The notes beneath the pieces are model-generated. The model saw only the letters and a program-made list of their open reading frames with translations. It did no database searches and was not told the DNA's origin. From Megascapheus bottae (taxonomy: Eukaryota > Chordata > Mammalia > Rodentia > Geomyidae): a DNA stretch of 64,000 nt. This document shows, one piece after another, positions 1-12,639 of the stretch. Position 1 is the stretch's first letter, and each line of letters begins with the position of its first letter. Made by a program: the position numbers and the translations under genes. The DNA is taken from assembly GCA_024803745.1 (NCBI GenBank), contig JANJXV010000024.1:22543927-22607926 (forward strand). Direction: 5' to 3'.

Positions 1-145
1 AATTAACCGTAAGGGCAAAAAAACAGAAGAGAAATAACATAGTACATTAAGAACAGCAATCACACAAGATAAACCTTGTTTCCTTATCCTAGCCCTTCAT
101 TTGATAATTAGTACACATCTACGACTCTCCTAGGAGAGGATTACA
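1..145 (-). mobile_element. LINE-1 3'UTR fragment, cut by the window edge
   Basis: The stretch with 'ataacatagtacattaa' and the following CACA-rich text closely matches the segment at 39205-39290, which belongs to the 3'UTR of the L1 copy at 39-41 kb. Orientation is inferred from that copy. The element continues off the left edge. Confidence 0.6.
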
Positions 146-1447
146 ATAGCTGAATGTGATGAACTCCTCCAGATCTTAACCTGACTTTACCTGACCAGCC
201 CAGTACTGCAGCCACAAGGAAGTAAAATTACTGAAACATCAAAGACGCTTCATTTCTTCTGCTTTGACTTAACACTTGTGAATGGTTTCAATGAAGCTAG
301 GGAATCTTATGGGGCAAGGAACTGGGGTACACTAGTTATGAGTCATTGATTGCAGTCTGCGCATCTCCATTTCCCAAAAACAAAATGACAAGTCAGTTCT
401 TGAATGTACTACGCCCTGCCTTCTCCTCCAGCCGCCCTCTTCCTGCTAGTAAAATTGCAGAGATTTGAGGAGTACATCAGTGTTCTAGTGATGAGAAGAA
501 CTAAACCAAGTGACATAAAGGTTCCTGGAGAATGTGTGACAATATCTTAGAATGAATTCCTCAGTTTGCGTGTTGATTCTGTCTTCCATTGCTATTACGA
601 CGTCTGGAAAGGTATCGTCTTACTTTTCATGTGTATAGTCTGGGAATGGGGTTGGAAGCCTCGCTCTGGGATGGACAGTTAGATGTTGGTAGTGGGAAAG
701 GGCAATGTGTGTCACAGGGAGTGGCATGGGAGACGAGCTGCAAGGTTTAGTTGGGTCAGCTGGAAGAGGAGTTCAGGAACACACAGATCAAGTCTTCAGA
801 AGCTTACTATGAATTCTTCAGGAGATTAGCAAACTGTACAGTGGTGGAGGCCTGAATTTGCTAACAAGTCTGCCCTGTTCCACCCATCCATCAATCCACT
901 AGAACAACAGATCTGGCCATTCCCAGTAGACTCACACTACAAGATTTTACAGGATAAGGTTGGAATGGAGATAGAATCATTTCATCTTTCTTAAGTCCAG
1001 TTTAGTTCCAGGTGCTATATGAGAAATATCTGACCCTGGACAGTTGATACCTGACAAAATATAATTTTATTATAGTTCAGGAGTCTGGGATATCTAAGAT
1101 CAAGAAGGCACTGGCAAAGGCGTATCCCATCAATGGTAACTTCTCTCGACATCATCTTTGCATGTTCATGTGGTGAAGGAGATGAGAGAGCAAAGGGCAA
1201 TAACTCTGGGACACTCCCTTCAATCTCTTTGTCAGGGCACTAATCCAGACTCATGACTTACCTGCTTCTCCAAAGACCTCATCTCTTAATCAGATTGGTA
1301 ATTAAGTAATATGATATATTTTTTGGGGGGGAGAAATGCAAGCCACAGCAACATAAAATGATTTATTCATATTTAAACTTTAATGTTCTTTTTCAAGAAT
1401 GTGATCATTATAGAAAATGTGGAGAATAAAAATTATAAGAACTATAA
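146..1447. other. Intergenic stretch, nothing assigned
   Basis: No ORF with protein-family character and no repeat I can name. The only reading frames are short and broken. Base composition is ordinary for the window. Confidence 0.5.
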
Positions 1448-1460
1448 GATGCATGAATAA

Positions 1461-1704
1461 GCTGGGCATGGCGGCTCATGCCTATAATCCTAGCTACTCT
1501 GGAGGCTGATATCTGAGGATCACAGTTCAAAGCCAGCCTGGGCACGTGAGACTTATCTCCAATTAACCACTAGAATATGGGAAGTGGCGCTGTGGCCCAA
1601 GGGGTAGGGCAGGAGTCTTGAGCTGAAAAGCTTAGAAACAGCTCCCAGTGCTAGAGTTCAAGCCCCACCACCCACAAATAAAACCAACCAACCAAACAAA
1701 AAAG
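1461..1704 (+). mobile_element. SINE-B (B1-like head plus tRNA-like arm)
   Basis: Starts gctgggcatggcggctcat, continues with the 7SL-like 'cctataatcctagctactc' block and the right arm ending in an A-rich tail. It is flanked by the 13-bp direct repeat gatgcatgaataa at 1448-1460 and 1705-1717, a clean target-site duplication. Confidence 0.9.
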
Positions 1705-1782
1705 GATGCATGAATAATAATACTTTTACATTACATGTAAAATGTAATGGAGTATTATTGAGTCCTGAAGAAGAATGACATT

Positions 1783-1988
1783 GGGCCAGGAGTTTGGCTT
1801 AGTGGCAGAATGCTTGCCTAGCAGGCAAGAAGACCCCAGTTTGATTCCTCCATACCACATACATAGAAAAAGCCGGAAGTGGTGTTGTAGCCCAAGTGGT
1901 AGAGCTCTAGCCTTGAGAAAGCCCAAGGATAATGCTCAGGCCTTGAGTTCAAGCCCCAGGACTGGCAAAAAAAAATCTCCAAACCAAG
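1783..1988 (+). mobile_element. SINE-A (ID-like head plus tRNA-like arm)
   Basis: Head 'ggccaggagtttggctta' with the tRNA-type A-box/B-box layout, then 'ccggaagtggtg' and an A-rich tail. Flanking repeats aagaatgacatt (1771-1782) and aagaataacatt (1989-2000) differ at one base and mark the target-site duplication. Confidence 0.88.
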
Positions 1989-2090
1989 AAGAATAACATT
2001 ATGCCATTTGTAGGAAAATGTATGGAATTAGTATCACAGACACATCACATGTTCCCCTTCCATGTGGAATCTTGACATAAACAGCAATAT

Positions 2091-2345
2091 GCCAGGCACC
2101 GTAGCTCACACCAATCATCCTAGCTACTCAGGAGGCTGAGATCTGAGGATCGCAGTTCAAAGCCAGCCGGGACACTAAAATCCATAAGATTCATCTCCAA
2201 TTAATCACCAGAAAACCAGAAGTGGTGCTGTGGCTCAAGGGTAGGTTGGTAGTCTTGAGCTGAAAAGCTCAGGGACAGCACCCAGGCTCAGAATTCAAGT
2301 CCCATGACCAAGAAAAACAAAGCAAAACATAACAAAAACAGCAGC
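2091..2345 (+). mobile_element. SINE-B
   Basis: Full-length copy from 'gccaggcaccgtagctc' to an A-rich tail. Flanked by aacagcaatat (2080-2090) and aacagcaaatat (2346-2357), a slightly diverged target duplication. Confidence 0.88.
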
Positions 2346-2357
2346 AACAGCAAATAT

Positions 2358-3144
2358 ATATGACATGAACATAGAAGGAAAACTCTACAGGAACCCGTGA
2401 AAGAGCGAGGGGGAAAGAAAAGGACAGATGGATATAATGAAAGTATGTCACATGAATGTAGTAAAATATCACAATAGAATGTGTTAAATATTATGAAAAG
2501 AGGAATCAGAAGGATGGATAAGAAAGTAACAGAGGAAGTCAGTATAATTAAAATATGCAATGTGCACATATGAAAAATTATAATGAAACTTTTCTGTAAT
2601 TAATAATAAAAGATATCCTCTAATAATGGCTTAGAGATAAAGTTAGCAGTCATTACTCTGCCCTGCACACATAAACATAAGCTCATAAAATTAGAAAAAT
2701 AAATGTGCATGTGTTTTAAGAAATCATGCTATGATTATTTCTCTTGCCTGCAATGACAGGAACAAAAAGGTCATTCATAAGAGTGTAAAGAGACTTGAGA
2801 ATACAAAAATAAATGACAAAAGCAAGAAAAAAATCAAATGATCAACAATGAGCAAGAGAATATAAGAAATCATTTGTTTTCACAGATGGCAAAGTTGAGG
2901 ACACCCAAATATAGGAAAATATGTTACAAAGCACGAAACTAGAACTCTTCGCAGTAAAAATATTAAGTCAAATGAGTCACTACTTTAGAATTTTGTTATG
3001 TGTCTCTTACAGCAGTGAATACATGGTACGAGAAAGCTGGTGGTGATTTGGAGCTATGCCAGCCAGTGGTACTCCTTGAACCCAGTTTGGCTGGGTTCTT
3101 ATTTGGTAAATTTGCATCAAGGAAGTTTCTGAACTTCTTTTTCA
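2358..3144. other. AT-rich intergenic stretch, nothing assigned
   Basis: AT-rich on the + strand with many A runs. It may hold old, highly diverged LINE sequence, but I see no block I can place. Confidence 0.4.
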
Positions 3145-3356
3145 ATTATTGGTTGTGGGGCTTGGATTCTGGGCCTGGACGCTGTCCCTGAGCTCTTCAG
3201 CTCAAGGCTCCAGCCTACCTCTTGAACCACAGCCCCACTTCTAGTGGTTAATTGGAGATAAGAGGCTCACGTGGCAAGACTGGCTTTGAACCTTGATCCT
3301 CAGATCTCAGTCTCCAGAGTAGCTAGGATTATAGGTGTGAGCCCCCACGCCTAGCT
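3145..3356 (-). mobile_element. SINE-B
   Basis: Reverse-orientation copy: 'ggggcttggattctgggcc' at the tail side, 'ggttaattggagataagag' in the middle, and 'agctaggattataggtgtga' near the head. Confidence 0.87.
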
Positions 3357-3859
3357 TCTGAACATTTTTATTACAGGAAAAATCTTTATATTTCAGCCCA
3401 CTGTCTTGGGGCTTGCAGTATGAAGATTGATATTACCAATACTGCAATGATTTTCAGAGAAGAAATCATGGGCCAACTCTACTCAGTGTTCTCTCTGCTC
3501 CGGGTCATTATGTCCCCAGCGAGTGTGCCCTCCTATCTGCTGACTTTACATTTAATATGTTTAACTACCGTAGACAGACATTGTATTATCTGAGGCTGGT
3601 CCTGGGACTGTGTATTCTGACTGTCACTTTTGGGATGCTACCTTTTATAATCGTGCTGCTTTGCATACTTTTGCATAGTTTTAATGATCTCTCGTTCACA
3701 TCTATGTGTGCACATGTGTGCATGCACACACACAGTGGAGGACAATTCAGGTGCATTAGTATGCAAAGGACAGAGACAAGACTCAGAATAAAAAAAATAA
3801 ATTGTAGTCAGAATTTTTTCTTTTGGCAAGCTTAACGAAGTCATGTTAATTCTTTGAAG

Positions 3860-4005
3860 ATATCTTTTCTTATCTGTAAAGAGGATGATTCCTATCTCAT
3901 TGTTTATTGTGAAAATAACATGATAATTAAGGTTAGGTACTTAGCCATTGAACTTGACAGATGTGGTAGGCATTTTGTAAGTGGTATTATAATCTAATCT
4001 AAATG
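3860..4005 (+). repeat. MIR-like old SINE
   Basis: The 'cttatctgtaaagaggatga' block followed by 'tatctcattgtttattgtga' follows the MIR consensus core (cctcatctgtaaaatgggga... then the gttgtgaggatt block). Diverged but collinear. Confidence 0.6.
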
Positions 4006-4187
4006 AGGCTGGAGCTTTCAAGTGAAGGTAAGTTGGAATCAAGTGCTTTGATAACAAGGATATTTGAAAAGTAGCTTAAATTTTCATCTAAATATTAAGG
4101 AATAACACAGGGGCAACCAATCTATCTTTTTCCTTCTCTTCTTTTCCTCCTTTTTATTCTCCAAGTATTTATTTATCTACTTACTTA

Positions 4188-4375
4188 TTTTTGTGTACTG
4201 ATACTATGGCTTGACTTTAGGGCCTCCAGCTCTCACTCAGTTTTTTTTTTTTTGCTCATAGCTGACACTCTACCACTTGAGCCATGCTTCCAGTCCAGAA
4301 TTACGCTAGTTAGTTGGAGATTCAGTCTTACAGACGAGCCTTGGCCCATGGTCCTTCATGCTTCAGCTTTCTGAT
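4188..4375 (-). mobile_element. SINE-B, diverged
   Basis: Poly-T at 4241-4252, then 'actctaccacttgagccat', 'tagttggagattcagtctta' and a degraded head. Same order as other reverse SINE-B copies but with losses. Confidence 0.7.
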
Positions 4376-5009
4376 TTTCTATATATTCCTCAGCAAAACA
4401 AACAGCACTTGAGGCTTTTTAGAATGTAGTAAAGAGGTTGTTCATTTTCTCTTATTGCTGCTGGATAACTTATGAAGATCTCAGTGGCTTACATATCATT
4501 AACTTATTGGTTTGTATCTTTGAAGGTCAGTAGTCCATAAGAGTAAATCATGCTTAGGTCTTTACTGGGCTAGAGTTTTGATTCTCATCAGGGACTTCAA
4601 GTCCTATTTCAGGCTCACTGACTATTGGAGGAGTTTACTTCTTCAGTTCTAGGATTAAAGTATCCAGTTTTGTTAGCCATTGGCTGCACACTGTTCTCTA
4701 TTCTTAGAAGTCACCATTCCTGCACCTCTAGTTTCTAAGGTATGAATCTCAAAATTTTCCCTTGTTTTCTTAATCTAGTCTGAAATGTTTGCCATTTGCA
4801 ATTGAAAGACTCTTGGAAAATACTTAAAGGGTGGGAGGAAACCCTGTCTATCAGTGTATCCAGAGAAAAACTGTAGGACATACAACTCAAATTATGTTTC
4901 TATGGTAGACACAATTCTAAAATGATCCTGAGATTCACAGTCACTGGTTTGTTTTATTCTGCCATGGTCTTATTGCTTAGCCTGCCTCTTTTTTTCTTTT
5001 TTATTTAGG
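4376..5009. other. Intergenic stretch with an unassigned old repeat
   Basis: The segment around 4440-4630 ('attgctgctggataactt' ... 'gaaggtcagtagtccat') shares its word order with 35470-35600 and looks like one dispersed repeat family. I cannot name the family with confidence. Confidence 0.4.
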
Positions 5010-5285
5010 ACTATGGCTCCCATCTGTAATCTTAACTACTTAGAAGCTGAGATCTGATGATTTAGTTCAAAGCCAGCTTTGGCAGGAAAGTCAATGGCAC
5101 TCTTATCTCCAATTAACCAACAAAACATTAGAAGTAAAGGTTTGGCTCATGTGGTAGAGTGCCAACCTCAAGTAAAAGAACCTAAGGGACAGTGCCCAGG
5201 TCCAGAGTTTAAGTCTCAGTACCTGCACACACAAGAAGCATCACGCATCCCACCTTCTCTAGCAAACAAAACAAAGCAAAAATTC
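5010..5285 (+). mobile_element. SINE-B, diverged
   Basis: Head 'ggctcccatctgtaatctta', middle 'cttatctccaattaacca', right arm 'ggctcatgtggtagagtgcc'. All blocks are present in order. Confidence 0.8.
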
Positions 5286-5449
5286 AACCCTGCAGCAAGA
5301 AAACAGTGAAATTAGCTTTACTCTTTCCTGAGGCAAATTTCCTAAAAATGTTCTTCTTTAAGTAGCCGTACAAAGGGGTTTTAATTCAACACAATTCATT
5401 GTACTCATAATTCGATGTGCTAAGTTACACACAATTAAAAATATTATTG

Positions 5450-5651
5450 CAGGGGGCCCGGAGTTTGGCCTAGTGGTAGAGTGCTTGCCTAACATGCATG
5501 AAGACCTGGGTTTGATTCCTTGGTACCCCACATACATAGCAAAAAGCCAGAAGTGGTAGAGTGCTAGCCTTGAGAAAGTCCAAGGACAGTGCTCAAGCTC
5601 TGAGCTCCAGCCCAGAATTGGCAAAAAAAATAAATAAATTAATTAAAAAAA
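5450..5651 (+). mobile_element. SINE-A
   Basis: Clean copy with head 'ggagtttggcctagtggta', shortened in the right arm. Flanked by a perfect 14-bp duplication taaaaatattattg at 5436-5449 and 5652-5665. Confidence 0.92.
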
Positions 5652-6890
5652 TAAAAATATTATTGTGGAGATATAATTTATGTAACATACAATCCAACCA
5701 TCATCATTGCACTGTTTTAATTATCAAACAATATTGTATTTCGAGCACATGCCAACTTTTGTTTATTTGCTTCCCCACTCATAATCATTTGGATTGTTTA
5801 GGAAGGCAATGGTGAATAATGCTTGGATGAACATTCAGGTACTAGTTTTTGCATGGACATGTTTTCATAACTAGGAATAAAGTTTCTGATGTATGTAGTA
5901 ACTCAGCATTTAACATTTTAATGAACCTCACCTCTAGTCCTTTTCCAAAGTAGCAGCAACACTTTATGACATCATCAGCTGTGGATGAGGAGCTGGCTTT
6001 CTCTCCATCCTTATCAACACTTGTCATTGTCTGTCTTTTTTTTTTATTGTTCATTCTTTCATGTGTTCAGTTCAATTCCCCCAGGTGTGAATAATTACAT
6101 GCTTAGATCTCTTACTGTATATTGGATTGTAAACATTACATGGTAAGATGCTTTCCATTTCCCAGCATTCTTTTTTCCTTGATTTTATTTTATTTTGTTG
6201 TAAGAGTGATGCCAGAGGGGTGCCAGAGGGATTACAGTTACATAAGTAAGGTAATGGGTACATTTCTTGTCAAACATTTTTTCCTCCCACTTGTAAAGTT
6301 AATTTCCAACGTTTTTCTACGCTTTGTTGCTATGGTTTTGGTTCTTTTCACCCCAGTGGATGGGAACTGGTATTTCATGATTTTGTTTTTCATTTCTCTA
6401 ATGCCAATAGAGAACCATCTTTTTAATGTCCTTCTTGGCTCTTTTCATTATCGCCTTTGGAGGAGTGACTGTCTGAATCCTTTGCCTATTTCTTTTTGGA
6501 ATTACTTTTCTTATTTATTGTTGAATTATGTCTCTTTTAATTTTAGATAAAAATTCCATAGTAGAAATATAATTTGCAAAACTTTTTCCCATTCTCCGGT
6601 TTCTTTTCCCTTTGATGATGGTATGATCTGAAGCAAAAACCATTTTAATAGTGATGAAGTCCAATTTAACAATTCTCTTTAGACATATACTTTCAGTGAT
6701 ACAGCTAAGGTGTTGTTTAAATCAACATTACTTGCTCTTATGATTTCTTCTAAGAACTTTATAGCTTTAGCACTGATGCCTGGAATTATGATCCATTTCA
6801 AATTACATAGTTATTAATACTATTATTGGTGATAGGAAAGGGTCCTACTTCATTCTTTTGCATGTGGATATCTAGCTGTACTGATATATT
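5652..6890 (-). mobile_element. Ancient LINE-1, ORF2 end and 3'UTR, broken
   Basis: On + the text runs 'ggagatataatttatgtaac', then 'aataatgcttggatgaacat', then the reverse-L1 ORF2 phrases seen at 40.3-41.2 kb. This is the order expected for an old L1 inverted relative to the window. A younger L1 3'-tail segment (about 6165-6310) interrupts it. The 142-codon open frame at 6122-6550 is antisense L1, not a gene. Confidence 0.7.
6165..6312 (-). mobile_element. Younger LINE-1 3'UTR fragment inside the ancient L1
   Basis: 'tacagttacataagtaaggt' through 'aaagttaatttccaacg' matches the 39390-39530 L1 tail in the same order. It sits between blocks of the older L1, so it was inserted later. Confidence 0.6.
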
Positions 6891-6965
6891 TGAAACTCAT
6901 TGAGTTTAAGCACTAAGAATCTTTGATAAGGATTCAGAGGGGCATTAAAGATAAATTACTAATAG

Positions 6966-7212
6966 TTGTGTGTGTGCATGTGCTGGTCTGGGGCTTGAAC
7001 TCAGTGCCTGGGTGCTGTCCCTAAGCACTTTTGCTCAAGGCTAGCACTCTACCACTTGAGCCATTAGCTCCACTTATGGCTTTTTTTGGTGATTGATTAG
7101 CAGTGAGAGTCTCGCTGACTTTTCTGCTCAGTCTGGCTTCAAAGTATGATCCTCAGATTATAGCCTCCTGAGTAGCTAGGATTACAGGCAAGAGCCACTA
7201 GTACCTGATTTT
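6966..7212 (-). mobile_element. SINE-B
   Basis: Preceded by a short TG run. Contains 'ggggcttgaactcagtgcc', 'accacttgagccattagct', 'gtagctaggattacaggca' in reverse-SINE-B order, with a T-run at 7211-7220. Confidence 0.85.
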
Positions 7213-7789
7213 TTTTTTAAAACTTAGTTATTGCACTAGGAAAATGAAGTAAGGAGTGACACTAATCAAGATACATTGTACTCCTAAGTTGACATGTTGA
7301 ATTGAAGTTCTTTTGCACAACACTTAAAGGTAATAACATAAAAAAGAGATTGTCTCAAACTTTGAACCTATGTGTGTGACCCACTGCCTAACAGATAAAG
7401 TATGATGAGTGGATTTTGTCAATGGATGGATGATGAATAGGCTTTCTCTTCTGAAACACTCCAGTAAAGCTCTGGACATCCCCAGACTCTACACTGATAT
7501 TCCACTGCACTAGATTTGCCTAACAATCTAAGGACTTTTCAAAGAAAGCCCATGTTAGTTACGTGTTCTTTGGGCATTGTCTCTTAGGGTATGATCTCTG
7601 GTGCATATCACCTTAGGATCACGTCAGTATACTTTATCTTCTACAGTTGCCATCGATACCTTTTCTTTCTTCGTATCTTTGTCTTGAGAATGAGCTCAGG
7701 ATGGAAGATCTCTCTCATAGTAGTTTCAGCCAAATCTCCTTTGTTGAATCCTCCTGACTTTTAAAGTCTTAAAAGTTGAAGGTAACAAG
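7213..7789. other. Intergenic stretch, nothing assigned
   Basis: No coding character and no repeat I can place. Confidence 0.45.
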
Positions 7790-8325
7790 TCTTACTCCAG
7801 CCCCTTTTACAATCTTCATCAACATTCTTTCCCCCAGATGATCTCATCTGGTTTAATGGCTTTAAACACCATGTAAGTGTTGATGACTCTCCAAACCTGT
7901 TACTCCAGCCTGAGGTCTTCACTGAGATCCAGACTTACATTTCCATTGTCTGCTTCATGTCTCAACTTAGATATCTAACAGGCATCTCAAATGCAACATG
8001 ACCAAAACAGAGCTCCTCTCACAAACATGCTTCTCCCAGCCCTCCCTGTCTCAGTGGAAAACTCCATAAAATGTCTCCAGTTGCTAAGGCCAAAACTTTA
8101 CACGATTCATCCTTGAACCCTCTCTTCCTCTTGCCCCTATATACCTGACACATTCTATTGGATCCACCCTCACACTTACCCTCACAGTTACCACCTATGC
8201 ACACACAATCTAAGGTAGCAACCTTTGACTACTGTTTTCCTCTCTTGCTTGTCCCTATTTTATTGTCTACATAATAGCCAAGGAGATTCATTTAAAAGGC
8301 ATGTTTAAAACCCTAGATGAGTTTT
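7790..8325 (+). repeat. L2 (CR1-like LINE) fragment
   Basis: 'atatctaacaggcatctcaa' followed by 'accaaaacagagctcctctc' and 'ccagttgctaaggccaaaac' follows the old mammalian L2 ORF2 C-terminal region in order. The reading frame is broken throughout. Confidence 0.7.
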
Positions 8326-8494
8326 ATTTACACTAGAATAATAGTCAGATTTTTCCCCAGCATCAGCATAACTTTCATGATGTTACATTCAAGTGACAGG
8401 ATGGTAAACATTAAGGTTTCCATCAGGTTGCAAATGGTGAATGGCATAGTTTTTCTGCCAGTTCACTACATCCAGACTTTCAAAGATAACAAAC

Positions 8495-8556
8495 ATGAAC
8501 CTGTTCCAGAACTCACTGCTGGTGCTCTACCACTCGAGCCACACTTCTAGTTCCAG
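8495..8556 (-). mobile_element. SINE right-arm remnant
   Basis: Only 'ggtgctctaccactcgagcc' and flanking bases remain of a reverse-orientation SINE. Confidence 0.5.
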
Positions 8557-9905
8557 CCAAGCTTGCAAAACATTTTGGTAACATGAAAGTGTTGAGGTAA
8601 TCAAAGAAAATTTTGCAAGGACAAGTATTTGAAAGACTGTTCTGCATCATTCCCTACATTCACTAACATAGAAAAGGAATCACATCTCCACTTCCCCACC
8701 GCCAAATATAAATTTTAAAATTAGAAATGCTCAAGAGCTTCTAAGGAGACACACACTGAGCTTTGTTGTATTATTTCTTCAGTGATAAGGCATGGTAAAC
8801 GGAATTGTTGCCTGGGAAGTTTGAGGATAAGTCACAGAACGACTAAATGTTAAGACAGAATCAAGAAAGTGTTGCAACAGTTAAACGGTAAAAGCCAAAG
8901 TAGAAGGCTGGTTATTGTCTATCTTAGAGTACCCTACTCCTTCACAACCCATCTATTAAAATTCAATCACCAATGGGATGGTATTAAGAACTGGGGACTT
9001 CAGCAGTTGGTTAGGTAATGGATTGCCGTCTTAGATGAAGGGAACATGAAAAAAAAAAGAAAATATAGAATCAAAGGAGTACAATAAAGTTTTTCCAACC
9101 AAGCCCAAAGAATCAACAATATGATAAGGACATAAAAACAGACAATAGGCCAATAAGATGGAATCCAGAGTTCAGAAATGAGTTCATGTATATATATATA
9201 GTCAACTGACTTTTGACCCGGAAATTATCAACAGAGTAGAAAGGTAGTTTATAATGGAGGTGAAAATCATAAACCACACATAAGTGATTAATCTCCAAAA
9301 TGTACTGTGTAACCTGGCAGCAGAATCCTCCTCCAAATAACCTGGTAAAATGTGAACAAAGGAACTGTTTAGATATTTCATAGAAGATGGTGTCTGCAGA
9401 GCATACGATATAGGAAAAACTATTTTAAAAAAGTGAGAACTCACATAGATAAGCAAACCATTGTTCTTCCAAGTGACTAAATCACCTGTTTTAGTCTTCA
9501 ACATCTTAAATGGAATCAGTATTTCAAAGGGCTATCTGCCTTTTCCTTTTCATGGCAGTGTGGTTCTCAATAGCCAAGACAGGGAAGCAATTTAAGAATC
9601 AAGCATAGGAATCTATGATGATTACCTAAGAATCTATGTAATCAGCTTTATAAATAAGATCCTGCCATCTGTAGCAATTTGGAAAACATACTAAATGGAG
9701 TCCTCCAGACACAAAAAGACAAATTATGAGTTATATGTAGAATCTCAAAGAATAAGATTCATAAGTGCAGACTAGATAGGTGCTGACTAAGGCTACGATG
9801 AGGGAGGTTGGCTATGAAGTGTTGTTGGCCAAGGAGTATACAGTTCCAGTTAGGCCAAATGAGTACATTTTGGAGCTAGACTGCAATTAAAACTACTGTG
9901 CTCAA
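8557..9905. other. Intergenic stretch, probable L1 remnants
   Basis: AT-rich. The stretch 9000-9800 reads like scrambled L1 sense text ('gaatctcaaagaataagatt', 'tgacttttgacccggaaat') but is too diverged to define element limits. No gene seen. Confidence 0.4.
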
Positions 9906-10228
<323 letters not shown>

Positions 10229-11337
10229 TGCAAGCACACGCACAGAAATACTATACTCATCTATATCTATATTAGATAGTTGCAATTTGTTAGGATGGCA
10301 AGTAGATAGTGTATTTTTAACACACAACAGAAAATTGAGCATAGTGTTTGAGTTGGTGGGCATACTAAAACAGAAGAGTTCTGCTTTACAACACACTCGA
10401 TTAGAGAAAGTCTTTTTTTTAAATGTTAGAGCTGATGCACAGGGCCCTCTTACGCCTTCATGGCTGTAGCTTCTTTGTGTGGTGAACACATCTAAGGCGA
10501 GCCCTGTGACTCAACCCTAGTGTGGGTCATGGCGAGACCCTCTCCTTTTGAGTGCTTACAGAGACTGTGTCTGGCTTCTAGCTGGCAGAATAAGGCCTTG
10601 GTAATGCAATGCCCATTTCATGATTCTTTTAGGGCTCTGTTTTACTAGCAGATACCCTTTGCTGGCCTGAGAAGAAAATGGTGGTTTGATATAGCCCACA
10701 GATGAAGAAGAGATCATAGGACCCCAGGGTGGTTCCGGCACTGTCCTACAACCACCAGAAAAGCATCTCACTGGAAACTTAGAGTCAATTTAACACATTA
10801 CCAACCAACCACTTAAACCATAGAAGATTTAAGGAAGAAATTTGTATTGGAAGGGGGACTATAATATTTGGCTTTCAAAGGGAATAAAGTGAATGGGAAT
10901 AAAAGTGTGACAAGGACAACCAATGAAGGTAGGTCTACCTTCCAGGCATCTTCCTATACCTATTGCATGTAACACACATATACATATAATGGAAGGGAAA
11001 TGTTCGCTCAGCCCAAGGATGGAAGAAGAGGCATGGAACGCAGCTAGAGACAAAAACAATCTCTTTCACTGAATCGGTGCCAACCATAGCAGCAGGCAGA
11101 CAAAACCAGAGCAGGCAAATCAGGGGCAGCTGGCAGCCCAGTGATACCTGAGCCTAGGGGAAATTTGCATCTTGGCTGATCTGGGAGTGTGCCTTTCTTA
11201 CGTGTCCTCTCTTGTGGATGGGCTCTGGTTTGTACAGAACCTGACTATTCTCCAGGAAAGAGTGCGAGGACTGAGGGTGGGGACAGGGAGGAGATCAGAT
11301 ACCAAGACTCCCGGAGGTGACCAGAGGAGGGGCCAAC
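10229..11337. other. Upstream region of TAS2R41, nothing assigned
   Basis: About 1.1 kb of unique-looking sequence before the taste receptor. It presumably contains the promoter and any 5' untranslated exon, but I see no TATA box or splice site I would defend. Confidence 0.4.
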
Positions 11338-12264
11338 ATGCAGCCATCCCTGACAATCTTCTTCATGCTGGTCTTTGTCCTGCTGTGTTTCCTGGGGATC
11401 CTGGCCAACAGCTTCATCGTGTGGGTGCTGAGCAGGGAGTCGCTGAGACGTGGTAGACTGATGCCTTGGGATGCCATCCTCCTGAGCTTGAGTGGCTCTC
11501 GCTTCTGCCAGCAATGTGTCGGGCTGGTGAACAGCTTTTACTTCTTCCTCCATCTGGTTGAGTACTCGAGGAGTGTTGCCCGACAGCTCGTTGGCCTCTA
11601 CTTGGATTTTTTCAACTCAACCACTTTCTGGTTTGGTACATGGCTCAGTGTGGCGTTCTGTATCAAGATTGCTAACTTCTCGCATCCCGCTTTCCTCTGG
11701 TTGAAGTGGAGATTTCCAGGATTGGTGCCCTGGCTCCTGTTGGGCTCTGTCCTCATCTCCTTCGTTGTAACCTTGCTGTTCTTTTGTGGCAACTATATGG
11801 TGTATCAAGCATTTTTCACCACGAATTTTTCTGGGGATGTAAGCTTTAGTGAGTGGAGCAAGAGCCTGAACATTCACTATTTCATGCCTCTGAAGCTTTC
11901 CACGATGGTGATTCCTTGTTTTATTTTCCTGGTCTCAATTTTGTTGTTGATTAATTCTCTCAGGAGACACAACCAGAGAATGCAACACAACACCCACGGC
12001 CTGCAGGAGTCCAGTGCCCAGCTTCAGAACAGAGCTCTACAGTCCCTCATCTCCTTCCTCATTCTTTATGTGCTGTCTTTCATGTCCCTGGTCGCTGATG
12101 CCATTGTCTTTGTCCCCTCAGAGAGCCCATGGTACTGGCTGTGGCAAAGTGTACTCTACCTGTGCGTGTCTGTCCACCCCTGCATCCTCATCACCAACAA
12201 TCTCAAGTTTCGAGGCATGTTCAGGCAGCTGCTCCTGTTGGCCAGGGGTTTCTGGGTGACCTAG
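11338..12264 (+). CDS. TAS2R41: Bitter taste receptor type 2 member 41
   Basis: Class T seven-transmembrane G-protein-coupled receptor of taste cells, which senses bitter compounds and signals through gustducin. The single coding exon encodes 308 residues, normal for TAS2R. The open frame runs 7 codons further upstream but begins with GTG; the ATG at 11338 has A at -3 and gives the family N terminus MQ-LT-FF. Visible marks: TM1 'GILANSFIV' around residues 20-28; TM3 to loop 2 '[20 protein letters not shown]' (97-116) and '[10 protein letters not shown]' (119-128); an N-glycosylation sequon N163-F-S in extracellular loop 2, as is typical; TM5 end '[10 protein letters not shown]' (202-211); TM6 '[12 protein letters not shown]' (233-244); TM7 'HPCILI' from residue 280. 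The C terminus '[11 protein letters not shown]' is characteristic of TAS2R41, which is why I assign this member rather than TAS2R60. No stop or frameshift, so it is probably functional. The ligand is not deducible from sequence. Confidence 0.95.
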   Translation: MQPSLTIFFMLVFVLLCFLGILANSFIVWVLSRESLRRGRLMPWDAILLSLSGSRFCQQCVGLVNSFYFFLHLVEYSRSVARQLVGLYLDFFNSTTFWFGTWLSVAFCIKIANFSHPAFLWLKWRFPGLVPWLLLGSVLISFVVTLLFFCGNYMVYQAFFTTNFSGDVSFSEWSKSLNIHYFMPLKLSTMVIPCFIFLVSILLLINSLRRHNQRMQHNTHGLQESSAQLQNRALQSLISFLILYVLSFMSLVADAIVFVPSESPWYWLWQSVLYLCVSVHPCILITNNLKFRGMFRQLLLLARGFWVT

Positions 12265-12639
12265 CTGGCTTGTTTCCTTATCTAGGCCCCCAGAAGAGAC
12301 TCAGGTCAAGGGGACAGAAGCATGGCTCACCTCCAGGGAAATGTCTTCACAGGTAGATGGCTGCTGGATTGTACTGTTAGCCTCCTCATTTGGGAGGAGA
12401 GATGAACATTTTTCTTTGCCTTGGATAATGACCATGGAGCCCCATAGATACCAAGGAGACAGTATTGCCAAGAAGTTGAGAATATAAAATCTTGTGTCAG
12501 TTTTATATTTGTCACTCCCTTTATTATTTATCTGTTAAGCTAAAAATCTTACTTATTTGTCTCATCTCAGCTGTCTATTGGGAAATGAAGAAAAAATGTT
12601 AATTTCTACAACTGGACTAGACAATAGATGGGAAAACTA
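12265..12639. other. 3' flank of TAS2R41
   Basis: Probably contains the 3'UTR. AT-rich, with no canonical polyadenylation site that I would single out. Confidence 0.35.

Noticed and set aside
1783..1860. tRNA gene suggested by the A-box/B-box-like SINE heads
   Set aside because: The same head recurs many times with A-rich tails and target duplications, so it is a retroposon and not a tRNA gene.
6122..6550. 142-codon open frame on +
   Set aside because: Antisense to ancient L1 ORF2 text with a younger L1 tail inside; hydrophobic only because of T-rich DNA.
11317..11337. Upstream start for the TAS2R41 frame
   Set aside because: The frame opens with GTG. The ATG at 11338 has a good context and the family N terminus.
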